A stretch of 64,000 bases of DNA from Agromyces sp. Root81 (GCF_001429165.1 NZ_LMIR01000004.1:563446-627445), one strand, 5' to 3'; positions 35,474-44,384 are shown, numbered from the stretch's first letter. Notes: generated by a model from the letters alone, not told the origin. Program-made: numbers and translations.

Positions 35474-37141
35474 ATGGGAGTGGAGCCGGGCGCCGCCGAG
35501 ACGCGCGAGAAGCGCATCGACGGGGCATCCGCTCCCGACGAGTCGATCGAGGAGTTCGCCGACGAACCGCTCGAGGATCGCCGCGGCACCCGCCTCGACG
35601 ACTGGTGGAGTCGGGTGCTCTCGACCCCGCGCCGCCGCACGCTCTGGTACTGGGGCGGCCCGATCCTCGTCACGCTCCTCGCCGCCGTGCTGCGGTTCTG
35701 GAACCTCGGACACCCGGCGGCGATCGTCTTCGACGAGACGTACTACGTGAAGGACGCGTGGACGCTCCTGCAGAACGGCTACGAGTCGAACTGGCCCGAG
35801 GGCGCCGACGCCGACTTCGCCGCCGGCGACACCGGCATCTTCAACGACTCCCCCGCTTACGTCGTGCACCCGCCGCTCGGCAAGTGGATGATCTCGCTCG
35901 GCATGGCCGCCTTCGGTGCCGGCGACCCGTTCTGGTGGCGCGCCTCGACGGCGCTCACGGGAACGATCGCGGTCTTCCTGATGACGCTCGTCGCCCGCCG
36001 CCTCTTCGCGTCGACGATGCTCGCGGTCATCGCCGGCCTGCTCTTCGCCGTCGACGGCAACGCGATCGTGATGTCGCGAGTGGCCCTGCTCGACAACTGG
36101 GTCATGCTCTTCGCCCTGCTCGGGTTCTGGTTCGTGCTGCTCGATCGTGACCGCTCGCGCCGATTGCTCGAGGAGCGACTCGACGCCGACCGCGCGACAG
36201 GGCGCGAACCGCACTACGGCCCGGCGATCTGGGCCCGCCCATGGGTGGTCGCCGCGGGGGTCGCGTTCGGCGCCGCCTGCGCCGTGAAGTGGTCGGGACT
36301 CTGGTTCCTCGCCGCCTTCGGCATCTACCTCGTCGTCGTCGATGCCGTCGCGCGCCGCCGTGCGGGCGTGCCGTTCTGGCTCACGGCGTCGATCCTCAAG
36401 CAGGGGCCGGTGACATTCCTGCTGCTCGTGCCCGTCGCCGCGGTCGTCTACCTCGCGTCGTGGACGGGCTGGCTCGTCACCGACGGCGGCTACTACCGGC
36501 ATTGGGCCGAGGAGGCGGGCAACGCCGCGACCGGCTGGCTCTCGTGGGTGCCGCTCTCACTGCAGAGCCTCTGGCACTATCACGAGGCCGCCTACGGCTA
36601 CCACGTCGGCGTGCACAGCCCCCATCCGTGGCAGTCGAACCCGCTCACCTGGCTCTTCATGATCCGGCCGACGAACATGTACTACTCCTCGAGCGACGAC
36701 GGTTCGGGCGGCTGCGGCGCCGACACCTGCTGGTCGTCGATCATCGAGCTCGGCAACCCGCTGATCTGGTGGGCGGCTGCGGCGGCGTCGATCTACCTCG
36801 TCTACCGGCTCGTGCGGTATCGCGAGTGGCAGGTCGGTGCGATCCTCGTGGGTCTGGCAGCGGGCTACCTGCCGTGGCTCGGGTACCTGAACCGCACCGT
36901 GTTCCAGTTCTACTCGATCGCCTTCGAGCCGTTCACTGTGCTCGCACTCGTGTTCGTGATCGGCCTCATGCTCGGCCGGCGCGACGACCCGACATGGCGA
37001 CGCGAACGCGGCATCGCCGTCGTCGTCATCTTCCTCGCGTTCGTGCTGGCCGTCTCCGCGTTCTTCTTCCCCATCTGGTCGGGCATCCCCGTCACGCCGA
37101 CGTTCCGGCAGCTGCACTTCTGGCTGCCGAGCTGGGGCTGA
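35474..37141 (+). CDS. Protein O-mannosyltransferase (GT39)
   Basis: Membrane glycosyltransferase that moves mannose from polyprenyl-phosphate-mannose onto secreted proteins as they leave through Sec. It has 555 residues with about ten TM segments. The catalytic DE motif is in the first external loop (AAIVFDETYYVKDAWTLLQNGYES), with HPPLGKWMISLGMAAFG further on. A ~60-residue cytosolic N-terminus rich in Glu/Asp precedes the first TM. The external loop GSGGCGADTCWSS holds two close cysteines. Divergent from rsmI, a standard actinobacterial pairing. Confidence 0.93.
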   Translation: MGVEPGAAETREKRIDGASAPDESIEEFADEPLEDRRGTRLDDWWSRVLSTPRRRTLWYWGGPILVTLLAAVLRFWNLGHPAAIVFDETYYVKDAWTLLQNGYESNWPEGADADFAAGDTGIFNDSPAYVVHPPLGKWMISLGMAAFGAGDPFWWRASTALTGTIAVFLMTLVARRLFASTMLAVIAGLLFAVDGNAIVMSRVALLDNWVMLFALLGFWFVLLDRDRSRRLLEERLDADRATGREPHYGPAIWARPWVVAAGVAFGAACAVKWSGLWFLAAFGIYLVVVDAVARRRAGVPFWLTASILKQGPVTFLLLVPVAAVVYLASWTGWLVTDGGYYRHWAEEAGNAATGWLSWVPLSLQSLWHYHEAAYGYHVGVHSPHPWQSNPLTWLFMIRPTNMYYSSSDDGSGGCGADTCWSSIIELGNPLIWWAAAAASIYLVYRLVRYREWQVGAILVGLAAGYLPWLGYLNRTVFQFYSIAFEPFTVLALVFVIGLMLGRRDDPTWRRERGIAVVVIFLAFVLAVSAFFFPIWSGIPVTPTFRQLHFWLPSWG

Positions 37142-37150
37142 CCAGTCGGC

Positions 37151-37162
37151 TAGCGTTGCAGG
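37151..37162 (+). promoter_or_regulatory. Leaderless promoter of the YeiH gene
   Basis: TAGCGT (37151-37156), six bases, GTG at 37163. It lies just past the mannosyltransferase stop. Confidence 0.6.
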
Positions 37163-38143
37163 GTGCGTGGAATGCTGTCGGGACTCGTGGTCGCGGCCTC
37201 CGCGGCCCTCATCGCGTGGCTCTGCCACCTCGCATTCCCCGTGGTGCCGCTCCTCACCGCCGCGGTCGCGCTCGGCATCGTCGTCGGCCAGATCCCGGCG
37301 CTGCGCCCGGCCCTCGCGGGCGGGCTCGCGCCCGGCCTGAAGATCTCCGCCCGCCGGCTGCTCCGCATCGGCATCGTGCTGCTCGGCCTGAAGCTCAGCC
37401 TCGTCGACATCGCGTCGCTCGGCTGGGTGTCGATCGCGACGACCGTCGCGGTGGTCGTACTCACTTTCGTCGGCACGATCGGCCTCGGCCGCGCCCTCGG
37501 ACTGCCGGGCCATCAGCCGCTGCTCGTCGCGAGCGGGTTCTCGATCTGCGGCGCCTCGGCGATCGGCGCGATGGGCGCCGCGGTTCGCGCCCGCGATGAG
37601 GAGCAGGCCGTGCCGGTCGCCCTCGTCACCCTGTGCGGCACGCTCGCGATCGCGGTGCTCCCCGCCCTGTGGCATCCGCTCGGTCTCTCGAACGTGCAGT
37701 TCGGTCACTGGGTCGGCGCGGGCGTGCACGATGTCGGTCAGGTGGTCGCGACCGCGCAGATCGCCGGCACCGCGGCCCTCGCGGTCGCCGTCGTGGTCAA
37801 GCTCACCCGGGTGCTCATGCTCGCCCCGATGGTCGCGATCACCGCGGCGGTCGAGCGACGACGGGCGGTGGATGCCGCGGGCCCGCGCCCCGCGATCGTG
37901 CCGCTCTTCGTGGCCGGATTCCTCGCCGCCGTGCTGTTGAACACCTTCGTGCCGTTGCCCGAGTGGGTGCTGACGGGCGCCGACGCGTTGCAGACGGCGT
38001 TGCTGGCGATGGCGCTCTTCGCCCTCGGCGCCTCGATCCGGCTCGGCGAGCTCGCGGGCACCGGGTGGCGGGCGCTCGTCGTCGGCCTCACCTCGTGGGT
38101 GCTCGTCGCGGGCCTCGCCTACGGAGCCGTGCTGCTCGGCTGA
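37163..38143 (+). CDS. YeiH family putative sulfate exporter
   Basis: 326-residue membrane protein with about ten hydrophobic segments. The family (UPF0324/YeiH) is annotated as putative sulfate exporter without firm biochemistry. Typical stretches are ISARRLLRIGIVLLGLKLSL, ASGFSICGASAIGAMGAAVRA and GAGVHDVGQVVATAQIAG. Start is GTG at 37163. Convergent with the oxidoreductase genes. Confidence 0.9.
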   Translation: MRGMLSGLVVAASAALIAWLCHLAFPVVPLLTAAVALGIVVGQIPALRPALAGGLAPGLKISARRLLRIGIVLLGLKLSLVDIASLGWVSIATTVAVVVLTFVGTIGLGRALGLPGHQPLLVASGFSICGASAIGAMGAAVRARDEEQAVPVALVTLCGTLAIAVLPALWHPLGLSNVQFGHWVGAGVHDVGQVVATAQIAGTAALAVAVVVKLTRVLMLAPMVAITAAVERRRAVDAAGPRPAIVPLFVAGFLAAVLLNTFVPLPEWVLTGADALQTALLAMALFALGASIRLGELAGTGWRALVVGLTSWVLVAGLAYGAVLLG

Positions 38144-38161
38144 CGGTGCCGGCATCCTCGC

Positions 38162-39127
38162 TCACACGGCGATGACCACCTTGCCCCGCACTTCGCCCGA
38201 CTCGAGCCTTGCGACCGCCGCTGCGGCCTCGTCGAGCGGGTACACCCGGTCGACGACGGGCCGCACCTCCCCCGCGTCGATCCGGCGGGCGAGCTCGGCG
38301 AGGTCGTCGCCGCTGCGCACCGCGGCGAGCGGGCGGAGTCGTTGCGAGACGAACGGCGAGGTCGCGGATGCCGCGGCCATCCGCCGCATCGGGCCGAGCA
38401 CCGTGCCCCCTCGCCCCGACGACAGCACGAGCGTGCCCCGGCGGGTGAGCGAGCGGCGCACCCGACCGAGCGGGTGGTCGGCGACCAGGTCGAACACGAC
38501 GTCGTACCGGCCCTCGGTGTCGGTGAAGTCCTCGCGGGTGTGGTCGATCACGTGATCGGCGCCGATGGCCAGCACGTGCTCGGCCTTGGTGCCGCGGCAG
38601 ACGCCCGTCACCTCGGCGCCCATGGCCTTCGCGAGCTGCACGGCGAAGCCGCCGACGCCGCCCGAGGCGCCGTTGACGAGCACGTGCTGCCCCGCCGTCA
38701 CGCCGGCGAGACGCAGGCCCTGCAGCGCCGTCGTCCCCGAGACCACGACGGCCGCGGCGTGCACCGCGTCGACCGACGTCGGCCGGGCGGCGACGAAACG
38801 CTCGGGCACCGCGACGAGTTCGGCGAATCCGCCCTGGTCGGACTCCGCGTACACGGCGTCGCCGACGTCGAACCGCGTGACGCCCGGCCCCACCGCGACG
38901 ACCTCGCCCGCGACATCCCGGCCGATGATCGGGCGCTTCGGTCGCCGCAGGCCGTACGCGAGGCGCACCGCCCGCGGCTCGCCGCGCATCAGCAGCACGT
39001 CGCCCATGCTGACGGCCACTGCGGCGACCCGGATGAGCACCTCGCCGCGAGCCGGCTCGGGCGGGTCGACCTCGGCGAGCGCGAGCGTCTCGGGCCCGCC
39101 GTAGCGGTGCTGCACGATCGCCCTCAT
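38162..39127 (-). CDS. NAD(P)-dependent MDR oxidoreductase
   Basis: 321 residues of the quinone-oxidoreductase type: N-terminal MRAIVQHRYGGPETLALAEVD, cofactor loop VLVNGASGGVGGFAVQLAKAMGAEVTGV. No zinc-ligand cluster. Substrate unknown. Its ATG overlaps the stop of the next oxidoreductase by four bases (ATGA). The two are clearly related and look like a tandem duplication. Confidence 0.88.
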   Translation of the reverse strand: MRAIVQHRYGGPETLALAEVDPPEPARGEVLIRVAAVAVSMGDVLLMRGEPRAVRLAYGLRRPKRPIIGRDVAGEVVAVGPGVTRFDVGDAVYAESDQGGFAELVAVPERFVAARPTSVDAVHAAAVVVSGTTALQGLRLAGVTAGQHVLVNGASGGVGGFAVQLAKAMGAEVTGVCRGTKAEHVLAIGADHVIDHTREDFTDTEGRYDVVFDLVADHPLGRVRRSLTRRGTLVLSSGRGGTVLGPMRRMAAASATSPFVSQRLRPLAAVRSGDDLAELARRIDAGEVRPVVDRVYPLDEAAAAVARLESGEVRGKVVIAV

Positions 39128-40149
39128 GAACCGGCCTGCTTCAGCGACGGAGACGATGCCGGAGCCGCCACCGGTGACACCGCGACCACGACGCTGCCGA
39201 CCTTGTGCCCGGTGTCGACGCGTCGGTGCGCCTCGGCGATGTCGCCGAAGGCGACGACGCGATCGACGACCGGCACGAACTCCCCCGCCTCGATGAGTTC
39301 GACGAGCAGGGCGAGCTCCGCCGCCTTGAGACGGATGTCGCGGAGCCCCGTGAAGGCGATCGCCGCCCGCCGCCCGCGGCTGAACCAGCGCGTGAGCGGC
39401 CACTGCACCATGATCGCGGCCGTCGGCACCGTGGTGAGGTAGACGCCGTGCGGCGTGAGTGCGCGGCGGACGGCGCCGAACGATCGCTTGCCGACCGCGT
39501 CGAAGACCACGTCGTAGGCACCTCGGGCCTCGGTGAAGTCGTCGCGCGTGTAGTCGATCACGCGGTCGGCCCCGAGCGACGTGACGAGTGGCGCGTTCGC
39601 TGCGCTGCACACGCCGACCACCGTCGCCCCGAAGTGCTTCGCGAGCTGCACCGCCCCCGAGCCCACAGTGCCGGACGCCCCGTTGACGAGCACGACCTGG
39701 CCGGGGGCCACCTCTGCGAGATCGCGGAGGAAGGGCAGCGCGGTGAGGAACCCGTCGACGGTCGCGACCGCCTCGGCTGCGTCGAGCCCGTCGGGGATGT
39801 GCGCGATCGGTGCGTCCTCGTCGATGGTCACGAGTTCGGCATGCGCGCCCATGGCGGGCGCGAGGGTGCCGAACACCCGGTCGCCCGGCGCGAATCGGGT
39901 CACTCCGCCGCCGACGCGTTCGACCACGCCGGCGAAGTCGGAGCCGAGCACCGGGTGCTTCGGCTTCGTGAGTCCGAAGAAGAGGCGGGCGAAGCGCGGG
40001 GTGCCGCTGCGCCCGGCGCTGTCGGAGGGACCGACCGTGCTCGCCTCGACCCGCACGAGCACTTCGGTCGCGCCGACCACTGGATCGTGGGTTTCCCGCA
40101 GGTGCAACACCTCGGGCGGACCGTACCGTTCGTAGACTGCGATTCTCAT
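39124..40149 (-). CDS. NAD(P)-dependent MDR oxidoreductase, tandem paralogue
   Basis: 341 residues, same architecture as its downstream neighbour: MRIAVYERYGPPEVLHLRETHD, VLVNGASGTVGSGAVQLAKHFGATVVGV. Overlaps the XRE regulator gene upstream by four bases, so regulator and enzymes are translationally linked. Function unknown; a stress- or quinone-related role is only suggested by family. Confidence 0.88.
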   Translation of the reverse strand: MRIAVYERYGPPEVLHLRETHDPVVGATEVLVRVEASTVGPSDSAGRSGTPRFARLFFGLTKPKHPVLGSDFAGVVERVGGGVTRFAPGDRVFGTLAPAMGAHAELVTIDEDAPIAHIPDGLDAAEAVATVDGFLTALPFLRDLAEVAPGQVVLVNGASGTVGSGAVQLAKHFGATVVGVCSAANAPLVTSLGADRVIDYTRDDFTEARGAYDVVFDAVGKRSFGAVRRALTPHGVYLTTVPTAAIMVQWPLTRWFSRGRRAAIAFTGLRDIRLKAAELALLVELIEAGEFVPVVDRVVAFGDIAEAHRRVDTGHKVGSVVVAVSPVAAPASSPSLKQAGS

Positions 40150-40394
40150 GATGCCGACTCCTCCGAGTCCGTTGCCGCGTCGTGCTCGGGGTACTGGAAG
40201 ACGTCGTCGAGCGGTACCCCGAAGATCCGCGCGATCTGGAACGCCATCTCAAGCGACGGCGAGTAACGGCCCTGCTCGATGGCGATGACGGTCTGCCGGG
40301 TCACCCCGAGGCGCTTGGCGAGCTCGGCCTGCGTCATCTCGCCCGCCCGGAACCGCAGCGAGCGGATGTCGTTGGTGACCTTCGTCGGCTTCAC
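40146..40394 (-). CDS. XRE family transcriptional regulator
   Basis: 82-residue minimal Cro/CI-type repressor. The HTH is MTQAELAKRLGVTRQTVIAIEQGRYSPSLEMAFQIARIFG (~19-58), then PLDDVFQYPEHD and an acidic tail. GTG at 40394 overlaps the stop of the membrane gene (GTGA). Small XRE proteins next to a four-TM protein are a recurrent pair. The palindromes upstream of the operon are the likely operator. Confidence 0.9.
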   Translation of the reverse strand: MKPTKVTNDIRSLRFRAGEMTQAELAKRLGVTRQTVIAIEQGRYSPSLEMAFQIARIFGVPLDDVFQYPEHDAATDSEESAS

Positions 40395-40822
40395 CACGTC
40401 GGCACTCCCCTGCGGTAGGCCACGAGCTTCGTGATGCTCGAGACGATCGCCGAGAGCACGAAGCAGAGGTAGACCGTGTTCGCGATCCAGAAGCCGTCGA
40501 CGTCGAACATCGCCAGCAGGAGCGCGCCGAGCGCGCCGGCCACGACGAACGAGCTGCCGACGCGTTCGCCGAGTCGGTCGATCTCCTTGTCGCGGATGTC
40601 GCCGCGGGTGCTCTCGCTCGGCGACAGGATCTCGACGAGGATGCGTCCCACGATCGACGCCACGATCGCGCCGCCGATCACCCAGAGCATGGCCGGCACG
40701 TAGTCGACCTGCCCGGCCGGCGTGCCGCCCAGCAGCTCGGGCAGCATGAGCGACAGGTACACCGTGCTCCCCACGACGGCGACCACGAGGTAGACCCACG
40801 TGCCCTTCTCCTCGTACGACAT
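40391..40822 (-). CDS. Four-TM membrane protein paired with the XRE regulator
   Basis: 143 residues with four hydrophobic segments (WVYLVVAVVGSTVYLSLMLP; MLWVIGGAIVASIVGRILVEIL; FVVAGALGALLLAMF; VYLCFVLSAIVSSITKLVAY) and a central charged loop (SPSESTRGDIRDKEIDRLGERVG). It resembles the DUF2178-type proteins found beside such XRE genes; function unknown. ATG at 40822 with GGGAGA upstream. First gene of the four-gene run. Confidence 0.8.
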   Translation of the reverse strand: MSYEEKGTWVYLVVAVVGSTVYLSLMLPELLGGTPAGQVDYVPAMLWVIGGAIVASIVGRILVEILSPSESTRGDIRDKEIDRLGERVGSSFVVAGALGALLLAMFDVDGFWIANTVYLCFVLSAIVSSITKLVAYRRGVPTW

Positions 40823-40886
40823 CACGGTCTCCCTCTCTCGTTCCGGCTGGTGGTCCATCGCCCGACGCAGGTCGACGGACGCTCCG

Positions 40887-40952
40887 ATGTCAAAGATTGT
40901 TTACGCCTTCAATGTAAAGCTCAGACGACATGATGTCAATGTTTCTTGACAT
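40887..40952 (-). promoter_or_regulatory. Promoter and palindromic operators of the XRE operon
   Basis: Minus strand: TTGACA (-35, 40934-40939), 17 bases, TACATT (-10, 40911-40916), close to consensus. The -35 is inside a perfect palindrome ATGTCAA-N6-TTGACAT (40933-40952). A third half-site ATGTCAAA is at 40887-40894 and TTTAC/GTAAA arms cover the start region. The stretch is strikingly AT-rich for this genome. Confidence 0.7.
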
Positions 40953-41013
40953 GTTCGCTTGAGCTGCCGACGAGTGCTGGCGGAATCGCCCGCCACCCCG
41001 CCACACTGTCTCC

Positions 41014-42180
41014 ATGATTCGGGCACATGCCGCACCGGCTCCGGCGCCACCGGCCAGGGTGACCACGTTCGAGCTGTTCTTCGACCTGGTGTTCGTCCTG
41101 ACGATCACGAGGCTCACCGGGGTGCTCCACCACGAGCCCGACGTCATCGGCCTCCTGACGGTCTTCCTGATCCTCGCCAACATCTGGTGGATGTACTCGG
41201 GCTACAGCTGGCTCACGAGCCACACCGCCACCTCGTCACTCGGGCGACGCGCGCTCCTGTTCGTCGCCATGGGCGGATTCCTCGTCATGGCGATCGCGAC
41301 ACCCGACGCCTTCGGCGACGACGGACTCGCGTTCGGCCTCGCGTACCTCGTCGTCGTCATCGTGCACCTGGGCATGTTCGGGCGCGTGTTCGAACACGGC
41401 GCCGTGCGGGAGATGCTGCAGATCGCGCCGTACAACCTCGGCTCCGCCGCACTCCTGATCATCGCCGGGTTCGTCGAGGGCGCCGCGGACTGGTGGCTCT
41501 GGGGCGCCGCAGCGGCACTGCACGTCGTGCTGCTCGAAGTCGGCCGGTACCGCAGCTTCTCGCTGCCGCAGGCGCACTACGTCGAACGCAACGGAGTGGT
41601 GCTCATCGTCGCGCTCGGCGAGTCCATGGTGTCGCTCGGCCTCGGACTCGGCGACGAGGTGCTGACCCTGCCGGTGCTCGCCGCCGCCGTGCTCAGCCTC
41701 GCACTCGCCGCGGCCCTCTGGTCGCTGTACTTCGTCGACACCGACGCCGCTGCCGAACGCTCGCTCGAATCGGCACCTCGCGAATCGGTCCTCCGGATCG
41801 CGGGCCTCGCCTTCTCCTACGCGTTCGTGCCCCTGCTGGGCGGCATCGTCATGATCTCCTCCGGGCTGACCGAGGTGCTCGCGCATCCGCTCGAACCGCT
41901 CGCGACCGCGAGCGCCGCCTTCATCGGCGGCGGCGCGGCGCTCTACGTGCTCGGCATCGCCGCCTTCCGCCAGGCGATCGGGGCTGCGGGCGCCGCCGTC
42001 TGGCTGGCCTCCGCCTTCGCCGCCATCGCGTGCATCGGCACCGTCTGGCTCGGCACGGCGACGACGGCGATCGCGGAAGTCGCCGTGGTCATCGGCATCC
42101 TGTTCGCGCTCGTCGCCGTCGCTCACCGCCGCTCCCGACACCTGGAAGCGGCGACGGCCCGGGCGGTCGACGGGAACTAG
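41014..42180 (+). CDS. ltrA: Low temperature requirement protein A (LtrA)
   Basis: 388-residue membrane protein of the LtrA family, named after a Listeria gene needed for growth in the cold; mechanism unknown. It has about ten or eleven hydrophobic segments. Family start VTTFELFFDLVFVLTITRLTGVL and the central LIVALGESMVSLGLGLG are clear. Start ATG 41014. The last base pairs (CTAG) are shared with the stop of the convergent exporter gene. Confidence 0.9.
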   Translation: MIRAHAAPAPAPPARVTTFELFFDLVFVLTITRLTGVLHHEPDVIGLLTVFLILANIWWMYSGYSWLTSHTATSSLGRRALLFVAMGGFLVMAIATPDAFGDDGLAFGLAYLVVVIVHLGMFGRVFEHGAVREMLQIAPYNLGSAALLIIAGFVEGAADWWLWGAAAALHVVLLEVGRYRSFSLPQAHYVERNGVVLIVALGESMVSLGLGLGDEVLTLPVLAAAVLSLALAAALWSLYFVDTDAAAERSLESAPRESVLRIAGLAFSYAFVPLLGGIVMISSGLTEVLAHPLEPLATASAAFIGGGAALYVLGIAAFRQAIGAAGAAVWLASAFAAIACIGTVWLGTATTAIAEVAVVIGILFALVAVAHRRSRHLEAATARAVDGN

Positions 42181-42503
42181 TGGCTGCCGCCGTCGACGAA
42201 CTTGAGGCCGACGACGCAGCCGACGAGACCGACCAGCAGGGCGATCTTCACCCACGAGACTTCAGCGTCGCCCGTGACCATCGCCCAGACGACCGTGAGC
42301 GACACGCCGATGCCGACCCAGACCGCGTAGGCGGTGCCGGTCGGGATGTCGCGCATCGCCCAGGCGAGTCCGCTCATCGAGAGCGCGAGCGCGCCGAAGA
42401 AGACGACCGACGGCCAGAGCTTCGTGAAGCCCTCGGACTTGCCGAGTGCGGTGGCCCAGACGGCTTCGAGCACGCCGGACACGATGAGGATGACCCAAGC
42501 CAT
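42177..42503 (-). CDS. gdx: SMR family guanidinium exporter (Gdx/SugE type)
   Basis: 108-residue small multidrug-resistance protein with four TMs that works as an antiparallel dimer. The essential membrane Glu is in VSGVLEAVWATALGKSEGF (residue 13), and W-A-T-A-L plus KSEGFTKLWPS match the guanidinium-exporting Gdx branch rather than drug exporters. A guanidine-III riboswitch directly upstream fits export of guanidinium ion. ATG at 42503 with CAGGAG upstream. Sometimes annotated sugE. Confidence 0.92.
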   Translation of the reverse strand: MAWVILIVSGVLEAVWATALGKSEGFTKLWPSVVFFGALALSMSGLAWAMRDIPTGTAYAVWVGIGVSLTVVWAMVTGDAEVSWVKIALLVGLVGCVVGLKFVDGGSH

Positions 42504-42519
42504 GACTGTTCACTCCTGT

Positions 42520-42560
42520 GGCCAGTCTTGTCGCGTTCCGGGTACTGATCCCTCGTCCGG
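42520..42560 (-). ncRNA. Guanidine-III (ykkC-III) riboswitch
   Basis: The 41-base minus-strand element carries the class-III constants CCGGACGAGG, then GTACCCGG, then GACAAGAC in the known order and spacing, matching the Thermobifida fusca aptamer as I remember it. The pseudoknot strands differ from that aptamer but still pair (CAGT with ACTG plus flanks). It ends two bases before the CAGGAG ribosome site of the Gdx gene, so ligand binding probably exposes or hides that site. TACGAT at 42586-42591 is the likely -10. Confidence 0.88.
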
Positions 42561-42660
42561 GGCCGCAGTCGGCGGCCTGGTCATGATCGTAGCAACGCGG
42601 ACTGGGCAGGCCCTGTGCAGCCGGCCGAGCGGATGCCGCGGCGCGCGCCACTCGCTCGGA

Positions 42661-42960
42661 TCAGCCTGCTCGCGCGACCTCGGCGAAGTGCTCGACGACC
42701 GGGAAGGGCTCGTAGAACCGGTGCAGCAGCTCGCGCCAGCGGGCGTACTCGGGCGAACCGCGGAACCCGACCTCGTGCGCCTCGACGCTCTCCCAGTGCA
42801 CGAGCAGCAGGTATTCGTTCGGCGTCTCGATGGAGCGGGAGAGGCGCAGGTCGATGAAGCCGGGCATGCTCGCGATGATCGCCTTCGCCTCGGCGAACGC
42901 GGCTTCGAAGGCGGCCTCGCGACCTGGGACGACGGGCAGCAGCGCGTGCTCGAGGATCAT
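42661..42960 (-). CDS. Antibiotic biosynthesis monooxygenase (ABM)-domain protein
   Basis: 99-residue single ABM (dimeric ferredoxin-like) domain: MILEHALLPVVPGREAAFEAAFAEAKAIIASMPGFIDLRLSRS, then EYLLLVHWESVEAHE. Such small proteins act as monooxygenases, haem-degrading enzymes or unknown; no haem-ligand signature is visible. Start at 42960, where homology begins; TACCGT (42968-42973) is seven bases upstream. Earlier in-frame codons are probably untranslated. Confidence 0.85.
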   Translation of the reverse strand: MILEHALLPVVPGREAAFEAAFAEAKAIIASMPGFIDLRLSRSIETPNEYLLLVHWESVEAHEVGFRGSPEYARWRELLHRFYEPFPVVEHFAEVARAG

Positions 42961-43076
42961 GCCCGCCACGGTAGCGCACGCCCCGACCTCTGCGGAGGTC
43001 GGTGGGTCGGGCACCCGGCCCGCGGCATCCGTTGCCCTGCGTTACGCCGCCGAGCTGCCCCCGCGGCGGCCCGCAG

Positions 43077-43088
43077 TAGCGTTGCCGC
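43077..43088 (+). promoter_or_regulatory. Leaderless promoter of metY
   Basis: TAGCGT (43077-43082), six bases, ATG at 43089. Confidence 0.6.
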
Positions 43089-44384
43089 ATGGCAGACCGC
43101 GAATACGGCTTCAAGACCCGCGCCATCCACGCGGGCAACATCCCCGACCAGGTGACGGGCGCCCGTGCGCTGCCGATCTACCAGTCGAGCGCGTTCGTCT
43201 TCGACGACACCGCCGACGCGGCTGCACGGTTCGCCCTGCAGAAGTACGGCAACATCTACTCGCGCCTCGCGAACCCCACCGTCGCGAGCTTCGAGGAGCG
43301 CGTCGCGAGCCTCGAGGGCGGCCTCGGCGCCGTCGCGACCGCCTCCGGGCTCAGCGCGCAGTACATCACCTTCGCGAGCCTCGCCGGCACCGGCGACCAC
43401 ATCGTCGCCTCGGCGAACCTCTACGGCGGCTCGATCACCCAGCTGGATGTCACGCTGCGCCGCTTCGGCATCGAGACGACGTTCGTGCAGTCCGCCGACG
43501 CCGCCGACTACGCCGCCGCGATCACCGACAAGACCAAGGCCCTCTTCGTCGAGACCATCGCGAACCCCTCGGGCGAGATCGCCGACCTCGAGGCGCTCGC
43601 CGACGTCGCGCACGCCCACGGCATCCCGTTCATCGTCGACTCGACGATCGCAACCCCCTACCTGAACCGCCCGATCGAGTGGGGCGCCGACATCGTCACG
43701 CACTCCGCCACGAAGTTCCTCGGCGGCCACGGCACCACGCTCGGCGGCGTCGTCGTCGAGTCCGGCCGCTTCGACTGGCACTCCGACAAGTTCCCGCTCT
43801 TCGGCCAGCCCGTTCCGAGCTACGGCGGCCTCCAGTGGTCGGGCAACTTCGGCGAGTACGCGTTCCTCACGCGGCTCCGCGCCGAGCAGCTGCGCGATAT
43901 CGGACCGGCGCTCGCCCCGCACTCGGCGTTCCTGCTCGCCCAGGGCGTCGAGACGCTGCCGTACCGCATCCAGGCGCACATCGACAACGCTCGTGCCGTC
44001 GCCGATTGGCTCGACACCGACCCGCGCATCGAGCGGGTGCTCTGGGCGGGCCTGCCCGACCACCCGCACCACGACCGCGCGCTGAAGTACCTGCCGAAGG
44101 GCCCAGGCTCGGTGTTCAGCTTCGAGGTGAAGGGCGGCCGCTCCGTCGGCCAGGCGCTCATCGAGAACGTCGACCTCGCCAGCCACCTCGCCAACATCGG
44201 CGACGCCAAGACGCTCATCATCCACCCCGCCTCGACGACGCACGCGCAGCTCAGCGAGCAGCAGCTCGTCGACGCCGGCGTGCTGCCGGGGGTTGTGCGA
44301 CTGTCGGTGGGCATCGAGGATGTTGAGGACATCATCGACGACCTCGACCAGGCCCTCACGATCGCGACGGGAGCAGCACGATGA
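43089..44384 (+). CDS. metY: O-acetylhomoserine/O-acetylserine sulfhydrylase
   Basis: PLP enzyme making homocysteine (or cysteine) from the acetyl ester and sulfide. It has 431 residues of the Cys/Met metabolism class. N-terminal TRAIHAGNIPDQVTGARALPIYQSSAF, tetramer/PLP region YSRLANPTVASFEERVASLEGG, Schiff-base Lys in IVTHSATKFLGGHGTTLGG, and SVGIEDVEDIIDDLDQAL at the end. Overlaps the next gene by ATGA. Confidence 0.95.
   Translation: MADREYGFKTRAIHAGNIPDQVTGARALPIYQSSAFVFDDTADAAARFALQKYGNIYSRLANPTVASFEERVASLEGGLGAVATASGLSAQYITFASLAGTGDHIVASANLYGGSITQLDVTLRRFGIETTFVQSADAADYAAAITDKTKALFVETIANPSGEIADLEALADVAHAHGIPFIVDSTIATPYLNRPIEWGADIVTHSATKFLGGHGTTLGGVVVESGRFDWHSDKFPLFGQPVPSYGGLQWSGNFGEYAFLTRLRAEQLRDIGPALAPHSAFLLAQGVETLPYRIQAHIDNARAVADWLDTDPRIERVLWAGLPDHPHHDRALKYLPKGPGSVFSFEVKGGRSVGQALIENVDLASHLANIGDAKTLIIHPASTTHAQLSEQQLVDAGVLPGVVRLSVGIEDVEDIIDDLDQALTIATGAAR

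Noticed and set aside
40146..40822. Toxin-antitoxin pair (XRE plus small protein)
   Set aside because: The partner is a four-TM membrane protein with no toxin motif, and the pair is co-transcribed with metabolic genes.
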